A stretch of DNA of 37,572 nt, taken from the NCBI GenBank assembly GCA_030525785.1, contig JAUNEA010000013.1, positions 1 through 37,572 of the forward strand, given 5' to 3'. The notes under the pieces were generated by a model. The model searched no databases, was not told where the DNA came from, and saw nothing but the letters and a program-made list of their open reading frames with translations. Numbering within the stretch: position 1 is the stretch's first letter; every line of letters starts with the position of its first letter. The position numbers and the translations under genes were made by a program. The DNA comes from Cardiobacteriaceae bacterium. GTDB taxonomy: Bacteria; Pseudomonadota; Gammaproteobacteria; Cardiobacteriales; Cardiobacteriaceae. Shown here in pieces: positions 26,040 to 33,544 of the stretch.

Positions 26040-26714
26040 ATGTTAAATTTACAAAAAATGGATACGGCTCATTTATCACAAGAAAGCCTCTTATCTCGTC
26101 ATAAAGTTCTTCGCCAAACTTATATGTTGCTGGGCATGAACTTATTGTTCAGCGCCATTTGTGCGTTCATTGGCGTAAAAATGGGCGGATTTGGCATTCC
26201 TCCTTGGCTGATGATGGTTGGCATGATTGGCTTATCTATCGGCATTCAAATGAACCGTAACAGTGGCGTTGGCATTGTTTTATTGTTTGCTTTGACAGGC
26301 TTGTTGGGCTTGTTCTTATCAAAAACCTTAGCCTTAATGTTTGGCTTTGGCATGGGCAATGTGGTGGTTAAAGCGCTTGCTGGCACTGCTATTTTGTTCT
26401 TTGGTTTATCTGCTTATGTGATTGTATCAGGCAAAAATTTCAGCTTCTTAGGTGGCTTCTTATTTGTTGGCTCAATGATTCTGATGTTAGCCGTGTTGGG
26501 CATGATGCTCTTTGGTATGACAGGCGGACAAGTGGCGATTTCTGCTGCCTTTTTATTCCTCTCTTCTGCTTATGTTCTCTATGACACCAGCAACATCATT
26601 CATGGGGAAGAAACCAACTACATCGTGGCAACTTTGAACCTGTTCATCAATATTTTCAACATGTTCGTGAGCTTACTGAATATCATCATGGCATTCAATG
26701 GTAACCGTGAGTAA
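26040..26714 (+). CDS. Bax inhibitor-1 family membrane protein (YccA/YbhL-like)
   Basis: Seven-helix inner-membrane protein of the UPF0005 group; E. coli YccA modulates the FtsH protease, while others may be calcium/proton channels. Hydrophobic segments fill residues 25-215, and the family motifs ALTGLLGLFLS and SSAYVLYDTSNIIHGEETNYIVATLNLFINIFN are clear, the latter with the conserved aspartates. The ATG at 26040 is chosen because AGGAG sits 9 bases ahead; the ATG at 26031 abuts that sequence. Length 224 residues. It is monocistronic: a terminator follows directly. Specific role not deducible. Confidence 0.9.
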   Translation: MLNLQKMDTAHLSQESLLSRHKVLRQTYMLLGMNLLFSAICAFIGVKMGGFGIPPWLMMVGMIGLSIGIQMNRNSGVGIVLLFALTGLLGLFLSKTLALMFGFGMGNVVVKALAGTAILFFGLSAYVIVSGKNFSFLGGFLFVGSMILMLAVLGMMLFGMTGGQVAISAAFLFLSSAYVLYDTSNIIHGEETNYIVATLNLFINIFNMFVSLLNIIMAFNGNRE

Positions 26715-26732
26715 GCTTCAGCTTTCTTTCCC

Positions 26733-26766
26733 AATCCCCCAAAGCGCTTTGGGGGATTTTGCTTTT
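26733..26766 (+). terminator. Terminator with an iterated palindrome as its stem
   Basis: A perfect 26-base palindrome (26733-26758): AATCCCCC and GGGGGATT flank AAAGCGCTTT, and T residues follow. The iterated word makes the inner stem. Confidence 0.8.
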
Positions 26767-26784
26767 TCAGCCTTGTCATAACTT

Positions 26785-27414
26785 ATGGATTATCGCCATC
26801 TCATTGCTTGCCCTTATTGCGATGCTCTTTATAAACGCACACCCCTAAACATCGGCGAGAAACTTATCTGCTCACATTGCCACAGCACGCTAGATGATGG
26901 TTTATCCGATTTCCAAGCTTGTTTTTACTATGCTCTCACTGCCCTCATTCTACTGTTAATGGCAAATCTCTTTCCTTTCATGACGCTCAATCTCAAAGGA
27001 ACATTAACCACCATTTCTGTATTCTCCAGTGTCAAAGCGCTTTTTGACAACCAATTAACTCTGCTTGGTATTCTGATGATGTTTACCATCATGATTTTTC
27101 CTGCTTGGTATTTGCTGGCAGTACTTTGGAGCATCATCAGCTATCGCTATCGCTTACTCACACGTTTAACACGGCGTTTTATGCATTGGTTCTACCATAT
27201 TTCACCATGGAACATGCTGGAGGTATATCTGATTGGTGTGATGGTAACTTTAGTCAAAATCCTTCAATTAGCCGATTTAAAGCTGGAATGGGGATTTTAT
27301 GCCTTTTGTGGGCTGATGCTTTGCTCCATTGAGGTTAATCGGCGCTTTGATTTAAATGATGCTTTATTCTTACTTTATGAACCCAAATCAGACCCCGCCG
27401 CCCACCGCCCGTAA
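26785..27414 (+). CDS. PqiA-domain membrane protein, first half
   Basis: Inner-membrane partner of an MCE lipid-transport system. The 209-residue protein starts with a zinc-ribbon-like CPYC (residues 9-12) and CSHC (about 33-36), then has four hydrophobic helices including LLLMANLFPFMTLNLKG, the PqiA-domain signature. E. coli PqiA is one ~417-residue protein with two such domains; here each domain is its own gene, this one equivalent to the N-terminal half. The next gene starts inside it. The start has no strong Shine-Dalgarno and follows the previous terminator by about 20 bases, so the promoter must be close to or within the upstream terminator region. Confidence 0.88.
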   Translation: MDYRHLIACPYCDALYKRTPLNIGEKLICSHCHSTLDDGLSDFQACFYYALTALILLLMANLFPFMTLNLKGTLTTISVFSSVKALFDNQLTLLGILMMFTIMIFPAWYLLAVLWSIISYRYRLLTRLTRRFMHWFYHISPWNMLEVYLIGVMVTLVKILQLADLKLEWGFYAFCGLMLCSIEVNRRFDLNDALFLLYEPKSDPAAHRP

Positions 27415-28018
27415 AGAGCAATTGTTGCCCTGCCTCGCTTGTCGCACTTTAAACCCACCCTACCGCAAGCGCTGTGGGCATTGTCGCGCTCATTTGTTTT
27501 CTCGCAAACCTGATAGCCTGATGCGCACATGGCTGTATTTAATCACCTCCATTATTCTTTTCTTCCCAGCCAACCTACTCCCTATTACCTACACCACCAT
27601 GCTCACTACCGAAAGTCCTGACACCATTTTCAGCAGCATCAAACTACTGTGGCATCATGGCTCATACGGCATCGCCATCATTATTTTTATTGCCAGTATT
27701 TTCACCCCTTTTTTCAAGATTGCTATCTTGTTGTATCTGCTCACGCATCAAAAGCCTACAAAGCCACCCGTGTTTCAAACTCGCCTTTATCAATTCATTC
27801 ATTTTATTGGGCGCTGGTCGATGATTGATGTATTTGTGGTGGCGCTTTTAGGCGCTTTGGTACACGGTAATCTCGCACAAATTAATCCTGCGGTGGGCAT
27901 TTTTGCCTTTGCCAGCGTGGTGGTTTTCACTATGCTTGCCACCGAAAGTTACGATATTCGCCTACTCTGGGACAACTATTATGACCATTTATCCAACTGC
28001 TACCACGAAGGCTCCTAA
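27377..28018 (+). CDS. PqiA-domain membrane protein, second half
   Basis: Second PqiA domain. The start at 27377 (MNPNQTPPPT) overlaps the preceding gene by 38 bases; it gives 213 residues. The zinc-ribbon pattern CLAC and CGHC lies at about residues 19-39, followed by four hydrophobic helices with FFPANLLPITYTTM, the family signature. Together with the upstream gene it reconstitutes a full PqiA. It overlaps the start of pqiB by 38 bases too, so all three are translationally linked. No exact palindrome lies in it. Confidence 0.88.
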   Translation: MNPNQTPPPTARKEQLLPCLACRTLNPPYRKRCGHCRAHLFSRKPDSLMRTWLYLITSIILFFPANLLPITYTTMLTTESPDTIFSSIKLLWHHGSYGIAIIIFIASIFTPFFKIAILLYLLTHQKPTKPPVFQTRLYQFIHFIGRWSMIDVFVVALLGALVHGNLAQINPAVGIFAFASVVVFTMLATESYDIRLLWDNYYDHLSNCYHEGS

Positions 28019-29603
28019 ATCCTTCTCACGTTTCCTCTGGCTCTTGCCCCTAAGCGCTTTGGGTATAGCTCTTTGGCTTGCATTTGATCGCCATCAACAA
28101 CTTGGAGAAAGTATCACTATTCACTTCAAAAATGCCGATGGTTTAGAAGCTGGCAAAACCCAAATCCGCTACAAAAATCTCACCATCGGCACCGTAACCG
28201 ATTTACAACTTTCCCCCGATTTAAGCCATATCATTGCTACCGCCCAAATGCAACGAACCGCCTCTCCTTTACTGAAAAAAGATAGCCAATTTTGGGTGGT
28301 TCGCGCCAATATTGATTCCTCAGGAGTCAGCGGTTTAAATACCTTACTCAGTGGCAGTTATATCAGCGTAGCCGAAGGCATAAGCCAAGAAAAAAGCAGA
28401 AATTTTGAAGGATTAGAGAATCCTCCTCTCATCAAAAACAGCGCTGCAGGTTTGCGTTTACAGCTTACCTCGCCCAATATTCGAGGAATTCGGGTGGGCA
28501 GTAGCATTTATTATCGTGGGATTGTCGTCGGGCAAATTGAGCGCCTCGACCTCAATCTCAACCAAGAAGCCATTAACCTAAGCGCTTTTATTCACGCTCC
28601 CTATCATCAATTGATCAACAGTAATACTCGGTTTTTCAACATTAGCGGCATCGAGGCAAGCCTTAGTTCGAGTGGTGCCAATATTCGTATGCAATCGTTG
28701 CAAAGCTTGGTTTTTGGCGGTATCACCTTCAATACGCCCAAAAATCTCCTCAATCAACCTAAACCTGCTGAAAATGGCATGACCTTCGCTCTTTATCCTA
28801 ATGAGCAAGCAAGCTTACAAAAAACCAGCGCCTATCCTGATCACTATATCCTACATTTTGAAGACAATATCAGGGGGTTAAAAATGGGGTCTGCTGTGAA
28901 TTTCAATGGATTAGATGTGGGTAAAGTGATTGATATTCGCGTGATTTATGATGATGAGAAACGCCAAGCCGTAACACCTGTTCTGATAGAACTCGAACCC
29001 ACGCTGATTGAACGCCTCGATGATAATCATGAAAGTAAGCTGTTTGACCAGCTGATTCATGAAGGTTTGCACGCCAGCCTCGAAACAGGCAACCTACTAA
29101 CAGGAGAAAAATACATCAAACTCAGCATGCTGGATAAAGAAGGCGACAAAGCGCTTACCCAAGATGCCTACACACCTTACCTCATCATGCCGACACAAAG
29201 TGGGGGCATCAGCAAAATTACCGATGAGGCAGGAGAAATTCTTAATCGTATCAATAAATTACCGATTGAACGCTTGATGAATAATATCGCGCAAGTGATG
29301 GAAAATATCGAGCATCTGACGGCAAGCGATGGCTTCCAAAATCTACCCGCCCAATTGCAAGAGACCCTCGTAGCCTACCAAAAACTTGGCAAAACAGGGC
29401 AGCAAACCGCACAAAGCCTGAACAAAGAATTAAGCGCTTTGCTCCAAAGTTTGCAAAAAACCCTTGAAACCTTTAGCCCCGAATCCAATTTCCGCTATCA
29501 GTTACAGGAAACCTTACAAGCGGTTGAACAAACAGCTCGAGGAGTCAATCAGTTGCTCAATACGTTAAACAACAAACCCAACGCTCTCATTTTTGGAGAA
29601 TAA
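27981..29603 (+). CDS. pqiB: PqiB-like MCE-domain protein
   Basis: Periplasm-spanning lipid-transfer protein anchored in the inner membrane. The ATG at 27981 gives 540 residues (546 in E. coli PqiB). One N-terminal helix (WLLPLSALGIALWLAF) is followed by three MCE domains, at roughly residues 35-130, 145-250 and 275-390, each beginning with an F/L-x-F-x-x-A/N-x-G-L-like strand and ending around a G-x-V turn (IGTVTDL, VGQIERL, VGKVIDI). A long C-terminal coiled-coil region (about 400-530) is typical of the PqiB tube. Related systems move phospholipid between inner and outer membrane. It has no exact palindrome, only imperfect ones such as LSALGI and LSALLQ. Confidence 0.9.
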   Translation: MTIYPTATTKAPKSFSRFLWLLPLSALGIALWLAFDRHQQLGESITIHFKNADGLEAGKTQIRYKNLTIGTVTDLQLSPDLSHIIATAQMQRTASPLLKKDSQFWVVRANIDSSGVSGLNTLLSGSYISVAEGISQEKSRNFEGLENPPLIKNSAAGLRLQLTSPNIRGIRVGSSIYYRGIVVGQIERLDLNLNQEAINLSAFIHAPYHQLINSNTRFFNISGIEASLSSSGANIRMQSLQSLVFGGITFNTPKNLLNQPKPAENGMTFALYPNEQASLQKTSAYPDHYILHFEDNIRGLKMGSAVNFNGLDVGKVIDIRVIYDDEKRQAVTPVLIELEPTLIERLDDNHESKLFDQLIHEGLHASLETGNLLTGEKYIKLSMLDKEGDKALTQDAYTPYLIMPTQSGGISKITDEAGEILNRINKLPIERLMNNIAQVMENIEHLTASDGFQNLPAQLQETLVAYQKLGKTGQQTAQSLNKELSALLQSLQKTLETFSPESNFRYQLQETLQAVEQTARGVNQLLNTLNNKPNALIFGE

Positions 29604-29625
29604 AATCACCAAAAATCTAAACTCA

Positions 29626-29679
29626 TTCTTTCCCCATCAAGCGCTAACATGCTCTTCAAAGCGCTTGATGGGGAAAGAA
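29626..29679. repeat. Perfect 20-bp inverted repeat between convergent genes
   Basis: TTCTTTCCCCATCAAGCGCT (29626-29645) is repeated in inverted orientation at 29660-29679, with a 14-base loop, so it forms a long hairpin on either strand. The arms' inner ends are half-copies of the iterated palindrome. It lies between pqiB and the opposing lipoprotein gene and may end both transcripts, although no clear T-run follows. Confidence 0.85.
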
Positions 29680-29709
29680 GGCAAAATGATAGGGAATTTT
29701 AGAATAACT

Positions 29710-30249
29710 CTAGCGTGTCAATCTAGCGACTACCTCGTGTGCCAAATCATGCAAAGCGCTTTGATGTGCAAACACCAAAGCCTCATCACTGGCATCAGCT
29801 AAAGCATACGCTCGCTCAACTTTATGGCTAGGCTCTTGAGGATTGATAGTATAATAAGCTGTCAAATAAAGATTTTTTTCATCTGCCAGTAAACGTTCCA
29901 GCCGAATATCGATGATAAAATCAGGTTTGCGCTCATCTCGCAAAGGATATTGTTCAACAAAATCACTGGGCAATAAGGCTTGTAATTCTGCAAACCACTG
30001 CTGTTTAAAATGCTGGCGAGGTTCGCTCTGCCAACGCCCCAAAGCGCTTTGTACCATCTTAACACCTTGTTGTCTAAAGAGTTTTTCTTGTGTTAGGTAA
30101 TCAGGAGTTTCAAAATGCCTGAGAGCAAAACGTTGCTGACTGTTTTTCTCTACCGCATGCGCTGTCGGCGATGGCAAACGATAGAGTTGTTCTTTAGCAC
30201 CGCAGCCAATCAAAAAAAAAGTCATCAAAAATAATGTATAACGATACAT
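29710..30249 (-). CDS. PqiC/YmbA-like outer-membrane lipoprotein
   Basis: Probable lipoprotein partner of the Pqi complex. The ATG at 30249, behind GGAGGG, gives 179 residues starting MYRYTLFLMTFFLIGCGAKEQLYRLP; LIGC is the lipobox, so Cys17 is acylated. The ABC-transport auxiliary domain (DUF330 type) follows. It is encoded convergently to pqiA-pqiB, whereas in E. coli pqiC lies directly after pqiB on the same strand. Position and fold together support a PqiC role, but homology to PqiC was judged by eye. The iterated palindrome at 30260-30269 directly touches the ribosome binding site. Confidence 0.65.
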   Translation of the reverse strand: MYRYTLFLMTFFLIGCGAKEQLYRLPSPTAHAVEKNSQQRFALRHFETPDYLTQEKLFRQQGVKMVQSALGRWQSEPRQHFKQQWFAELQALLPSDFVEQYPLRDERKPDFIIDIRLERLLADEKNLYLTAYYTINPQEPSHKVERAYALADASDEALVFAHQSALHDLAHEVVARLTR

Positions 30250-30292
30250 ACCGCCCTCCAAAGCGCTTTGTTTAAAGTTTCATTGTAAAACA

Positions 30293-30706
30293 TCAAGCAA
30301 AATAACGATAAGTCAGGCGCTCATTCTTTCGTTGTCCTACAATCGTTATTTGAAAAACCAACTGCTCACCCTGAAACTCCAAATAACCTTGATAAACATC
30401 AGGTTGACAGTGGTGAGGATTGGAGTAAGGCGAATCAAAGACAAAGACTTGCTGATACGAACCCGCGCGAAAATGCCAAAACTCAAGGGTGTTATCGCGT
30501 AAAATCCAGCCTTTTTGATCAGAGAAATGGCGTTGATGAGCGTAAAAAGTATCATGGAAATATAATGCTTGTGGAGCATGAGAAAGTTGGGTTGTTCCAA
30601 AGGCATGCATATTCCAATTCATATGAGAGCCATATAAACTTTGTGCGATGAACTCAAAGCGCTTTGTATTGCTCAAATGTGACCAAATTGGAGATACCCA
30701 CGCCAT
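30293..30706 (-). CDS. Hypothetical protein
   Basis: Not recognised. The frame is open up into the tRNA genes, but that part is a shadow: a terminator ends at about 30748, and the ATG at 30706 has GAGG 8 bases ahead, giving 137 residues starting MAWVSPIWSHLSN. No signal peptide or membrane helix is evident; the sequence is rich in aromatic residues, His and Gln, and has a run of short strands (LYFHDTFYAHQ, LEFWHFRAGSYQQVFVFD, YLEFQGEQLVFQI) suggesting a small beta-barrel, lipocalin-like fold by inference. One exact palindrome encodes TKRFEF. It lies 43 bases upstream of the lipoprotein gene on the same strand and may be co-transcribed with it. Confidence 0.55.
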   Translation of the reverse strand: MAWVSPIWSHLSNTKRFEFIAQSLYGSHMNWNMHAFGTTQLSHAPQALYFHDTFYAHQRHFSDQKGWILRDNTLEFWHFRAGSYQQVFVFDSPYSNPHHCQPDVYQGYLEFQGEQLVFQITIVGQRKNERLTYRYFA

Positions 30707-30747
30707 CTTATGCCTCAATATTTTGACCACAACAAACCATAGAAACG

Positions 30748-30770
30748 AAAAAAGCAACCCTATGGTTGCT
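30748..30770 (-). terminator. Terminator of the tRNA unit
   Basis: On the minus strand AGCAACC and GGTTGCT pair around four bases and are followed by a run of T residues, 12 bases after the tRNA-Leu 3' end. Confidence 0.85.
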
Positions 30771-30781
30771 CTTCTAATCAT

Positions 30782-30868
30782 TGGTGCCCAGAAAAGGACT
30801 CGAACCTTCACGTTCTTGCGAACACCAGCACCTGAAGCTGGCGCGTCTACCAATTCCGCCATCTGGGC
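30782..30868 (-). tRNA. tRNA-Leu (anticodon CAG)
   Basis: An 87-base class II tRNA. The acceptor stem GCCCAGA pairs with TCTGGGC, discriminator A and encoded CCA. The anticodon stem CCAGC/GCTGG encloses TTCAGGT, giving anticodon CAG. A long variable arm and the T-arm GGTTCGAGTCC complete it. It is the second gene of a two-tRNA unit, 20 bases after tRNA-Thr. Confidence 0.97.
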
Positions 30869-30888
30869 GCTGCTTAAAGTTAAAAAAA

Positions 30889-30964
<76 letters not shown>

Positions 30965-30976
30965 TCTGAGGTGTAC

Positions 30977-31006
30977 ATTTTATAAATATCCCACTAACAA
31001 ATGCAA
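30977..31006 (-). promoter_or_regulatory. Likely promoter of the tRNA-Thr/tRNA-Leu unit
   Basis: On the minus strand TTGCAT (31001-31006) and TAAAAT (30977-30982) are 18 bases apart, ending 12 bases before the tRNA-Thr 5' end, the distance expected for a stable-RNA promoter. The surroundings are A/T-rich. Confidence 0.5.
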
Positions 31007-31050
31007 GAATTTTTTCATCATATCTTGATATTTTTTCATAATTAGCTAAT

Positions 31051-32871
31051 TTAAAAAGGGAAAAAATAAGGAATCAGTAGCACACACAATACCAATCCTA
31101 TCGTCTGCAATGCTAACCCCATCTTCACAAAATCTCTAAATTCATACTCACCTGCTGTTGCAATCAGCATATTCACAGGCGTTGCCACAGGTGTTGCGAA
31201 AGATAACGATGCAGCAATGGCTACAGTCATCATCAACGGCTCAGGCGCAAGCCCCATTTGATTTGCCAGATACATACCCACAGGCGCCAACAAAATCGCC
31301 GTTGCCGTATTGGAAATGAACAACCCCAATAAACAAGTCAAACCAAACATTAACACCAACACGCCATGCCCGTTCATACTGGGCAAAGCGCTTAGTATTC
31401 CTTCAACCAACCACGATACCATGCCTGTTTTCTCCATCGCCGTTGCCAATGGCAGAAGTCCAGCAATAACCACCAAACTCCCTGCATGCAACGAGCCATA
31501 AGCCTCTTTAGCACTGACGCACCCCGCCGCAATCATCAGCAAAGCAGCCAATAAAGTCACCCCTACCGCGCTCCAGCCTGAAAAAGCCATCATCAGAATC
31601 ATCGCTAGCAGAATCATCAAAGCAAAGGGAGCCTTATGACTATTCATCACCACCTCTTCCATCTCGACAGGCGTTTGTAATACCACCATACCACGCTCGC
31701 CACTAAGCGCTTTGATGTGCGACCACGACCCCGCCAGCAATAAGGTATCGTTAGCTTGTAATTGCGTCTCCGTATATTTCATTTCAATCAAATGATTAGA
31801 GCGCATCATCGCCAAGACATTTAAGCCGTAACGCCGCCGAAAAGCTGCCTCTTCCAGCGTCATACCCAGCATAGAGGAACGAGGAGGAATCAACACTTCT
31901 ACATAGCCAAAATGTCGCTGAATTCTTCGTCTTTCCAAAAAATTGTGGGGCAATAAATGAACCTTCTCCTCAGCACACATTTTTGCCAAATGCTCTTCTG
32001 AACCAAAAACCCATAAAATATCATCAGCCTCTATAGTCGTATTCAACAACACAGGAACCACTGAAGGCAAAATCGCTCGCCCACGCCGAATGGCAAACAC
32101 CGTCACCCCAAAGCGCTTTCTCAGCCGTAATTCTAAAATCGTTTTCCCCACCCACGCGCAATCAGCCGATAACACCAATTTTTGCATCAGCTCGCCTACT
32201 TGATAACGTTGTTCAAAATCTCGCAAACACTCTCGCTCACCTGTCGGCGAGCAAAGCGCTTTGCTTGGCAACAAAGCTCTCCCCCACGTCATCAGAAAAA
32301 TAAAACTCGCCAACAAAATCAAGCCACCAATCGGCGTGAAATCAAAAAAGCCGAAACCACTGCGTCCAGCCTCTTTTAATGCCTCGCTTACCACAATATT
32401 AGGTGGAGTACCGATGAGCGTTGTTGTTCCTGCAATAAGGGTCACCATACCCATCGGCATCAAGAGGCGAGAAGGGTGCAATTGGGCTTTTTTCGCCATA
32501 CCCAACACCACAGGCATCATTAAAGCAACTGTGCCTGTTGAACTCATGCTGGTCGAAAGCAAAGCCACCATTGGCAACAAAACTAACAGCAGCCTCATTT
32601 CGCTCCCCTTACCCCAACGCAAAAGCGCATTGCCTAATTCAGAGGCAAGCCCTGTACGGAAAACCCCCTCCCCTACCACAAATAAAGCAGCCACCATCAC
32701 CACCACAGGATTTCCGAAGCCTGCTAAAGCTTCTGTCGGCGTGAGCAAATTGGTAAGAATCAATGCCAGCACGACACCCAGTGCCACCAAATCCATACGG
32801 ATTTTATCCCACACCAACACCAAAATCGTGATGAGAAAAATCCCACCCACTTGCATCATTTCAGCATTCAT
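31051..32871 (-). CDS. SLC13/DASS-type permease with two RCK C-terminal domains
   Basis: Membrane transporter of the divalent-anion:sodium symporter group (dicarboxylate, sulfate or similar), fused to two TrkA-C-like regulatory domains. The N-terminal and C-terminal hydrophobic halves each hold several helices, with SSTGTVALMMPVVLGMA and FISNTATAILLAPVG as the SNT-type signatures. Between them lie two RCK_C repeats, roughly residues 215-305 and 310-390 (VLSADCAWVGKTILEL and VLIPPRSSMLGMTLEEA). Length 606. GGGAGG lies before the start, and ATG at 32871 is favoured over 32874 by spacing. A palindrome (32883-32892) merges with this ribosome binding site. Substrate not deducible. Confidence 0.88.
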   Translation of the reverse strand: MNAEMMQVGGIFLITILVLVWDKIRMDLVALGVVLALILTNLLTPTEALAGFGNPVVVMVAALFVVGEGVFRTGLASELGNALLRWGKGSEMRLLLVLLPMVALLSTSMSSTGTVALMMPVVLGMAKKAQLHPSRLLMPMGMVTLIAGTTTLIGTPPNIVVSEALKEAGRSGFGFFDFTPIGGLILLASFIFLMTWGRALLPSKALCSPTGERECLRDFEQRYQVGELMQKLVLSADCAWVGKTILELRLRKRFGVTVFAIRRGRAILPSVVPVLLNTTIEADDILWVFGSEEHLAKMCAEEKVHLLPHNFLERRRIQRHFGYVEVLIPPRSSMLGMTLEEAAFRRRYGLNVLAMMRSNHLIEMKYTETQLQANDTLLLAGSWSHIKALSGERGMVVLQTPVEMEEVVMNSHKAPFALMILLAMILMMAFSGWSAVGVTLLAALLMIAAGCVSAKEAYGSLHAGSLVVIAGLLPLATAMEKTGMVSWLVEGILSALPSMNGHGVLVLMFGLTCLLGLFISNTATAILLAPVGMYLANQMGLAPEPLMMTVAIAASLSFATPVATPVNMLIATAGEYEFRDFVKMGLALQTIGLVLCVLLIPYFFPF

Positions 32872-32932
32872 CATGACCTCCCAAAGCGCTTTGCGGTTTC
32901 TTATGAGTTACCCTCTCATGCGAGCAAAGGCT

Positions 32933-33370
32933 TCAATCCTTGTGAGCTTCGATTAAATTCACACGGCGCTCATGCCGCCCACCTTCAAATTCTGCCTCTA
33001 ACCAAATCTCCAAAATCATTTGCGCTAATTCAGAGCCAACAACCCGTGAGCCTAAAGCTAACACATTGGTATTATTATGCAAACGAGAGAGTTTTGCCGA
33101 AAATGGCTCCGAACAAACCACCGCTCGTATCCCCTCCATTTTGTTAGCAGCAATTGAAATTCCAACACCCGTGCCACAAATCAATACGCCACGTTCACAT
33201 TGTCCTGAAGTCACTAAATCTGCTACAGCGCGTGCATAATGTGGATAATCGACACTCTCACGAGAATGAGTACCACAATCCACCACTTCATGCCCTAAAG
33301 AAACCATCTTTTCCATCAAATTTGCTTTTAAATCAAAGCCAGCATGATCACAACCCAATGCAATTTTCAT
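32933..33370 (-). CDS. rpiB: Ribose-5-phosphate isomerase B
   Basis: Cytosolic enzyme interconverting ribose-5-phosphate and ribulose-5-phosphate. The 145-residue product (149 in E. coli RpiB) starts MKIALGCDHAGFDLKANL. The catalytic-cysteine motif GVLICGTGVGISIAANK is at about residues 62-77, and the anion-hole residues in CDHAGF and LHNNTNVLALGSR are present. AAGGAG precedes the ATG. It lies about 60 bases upstream of the SLC13-type gene on the same strand, so they may be co-transcribed. It has no exact palindrome of its own, though flanking gaps carry them (32883 and 33441). Confidence 0.96.
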   Translation of the reverse strand: MKIALGCDHAGFDLKANLMEKMVSLGHEVVDCGTHSRESVDYPHYARAVADLVTSGQCERGVLICGTGVGISIAANKMEGIRAVVCSEPFSAKLSRLHNNTNVLALGSRVVGSELAQMILEIWLEAEFEGGRHERRVNLIEAHKD

Positions 33371-33477
33371 CTTTTCTCCTTCATCTTACTTTTATCTTGA
33401 TGCTGATAGTTACAGCAATGTCATTATAGCAAAGCCTCACAAAGCGCTTTGTCGCGAATCCCAATAAGGCGATAAAC

Positions 33478-33506
33478 CTGCCACTGCAGACACAATGCGG
33501 TAAAAT
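33478..33506 (+). promoter_or_regulatory. Possible promoter of the mechanosensitive-channel gene
   Basis: CTGCCA (33478-33483) and TAAAAT (33501-33506) are 17 bases apart, about 40 bases before the channel gene's ATG. It lies in the 174-base divergent gap with rpiB, which also holds a palindrome copy at 33441. Pattern match only. Confidence 0.35.
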
Positions 33507-33544
33507 AGCTCCTTTATGGGATTCTTACGAGAACTGGAGGCATA

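Noticed and set aside
29593-29802. Small frame on the plus strand after pqiB
   Set aside because: It runs across the 20-bp inverted repeat and into the opposing lipoprotein gene, and has no recognisable features.
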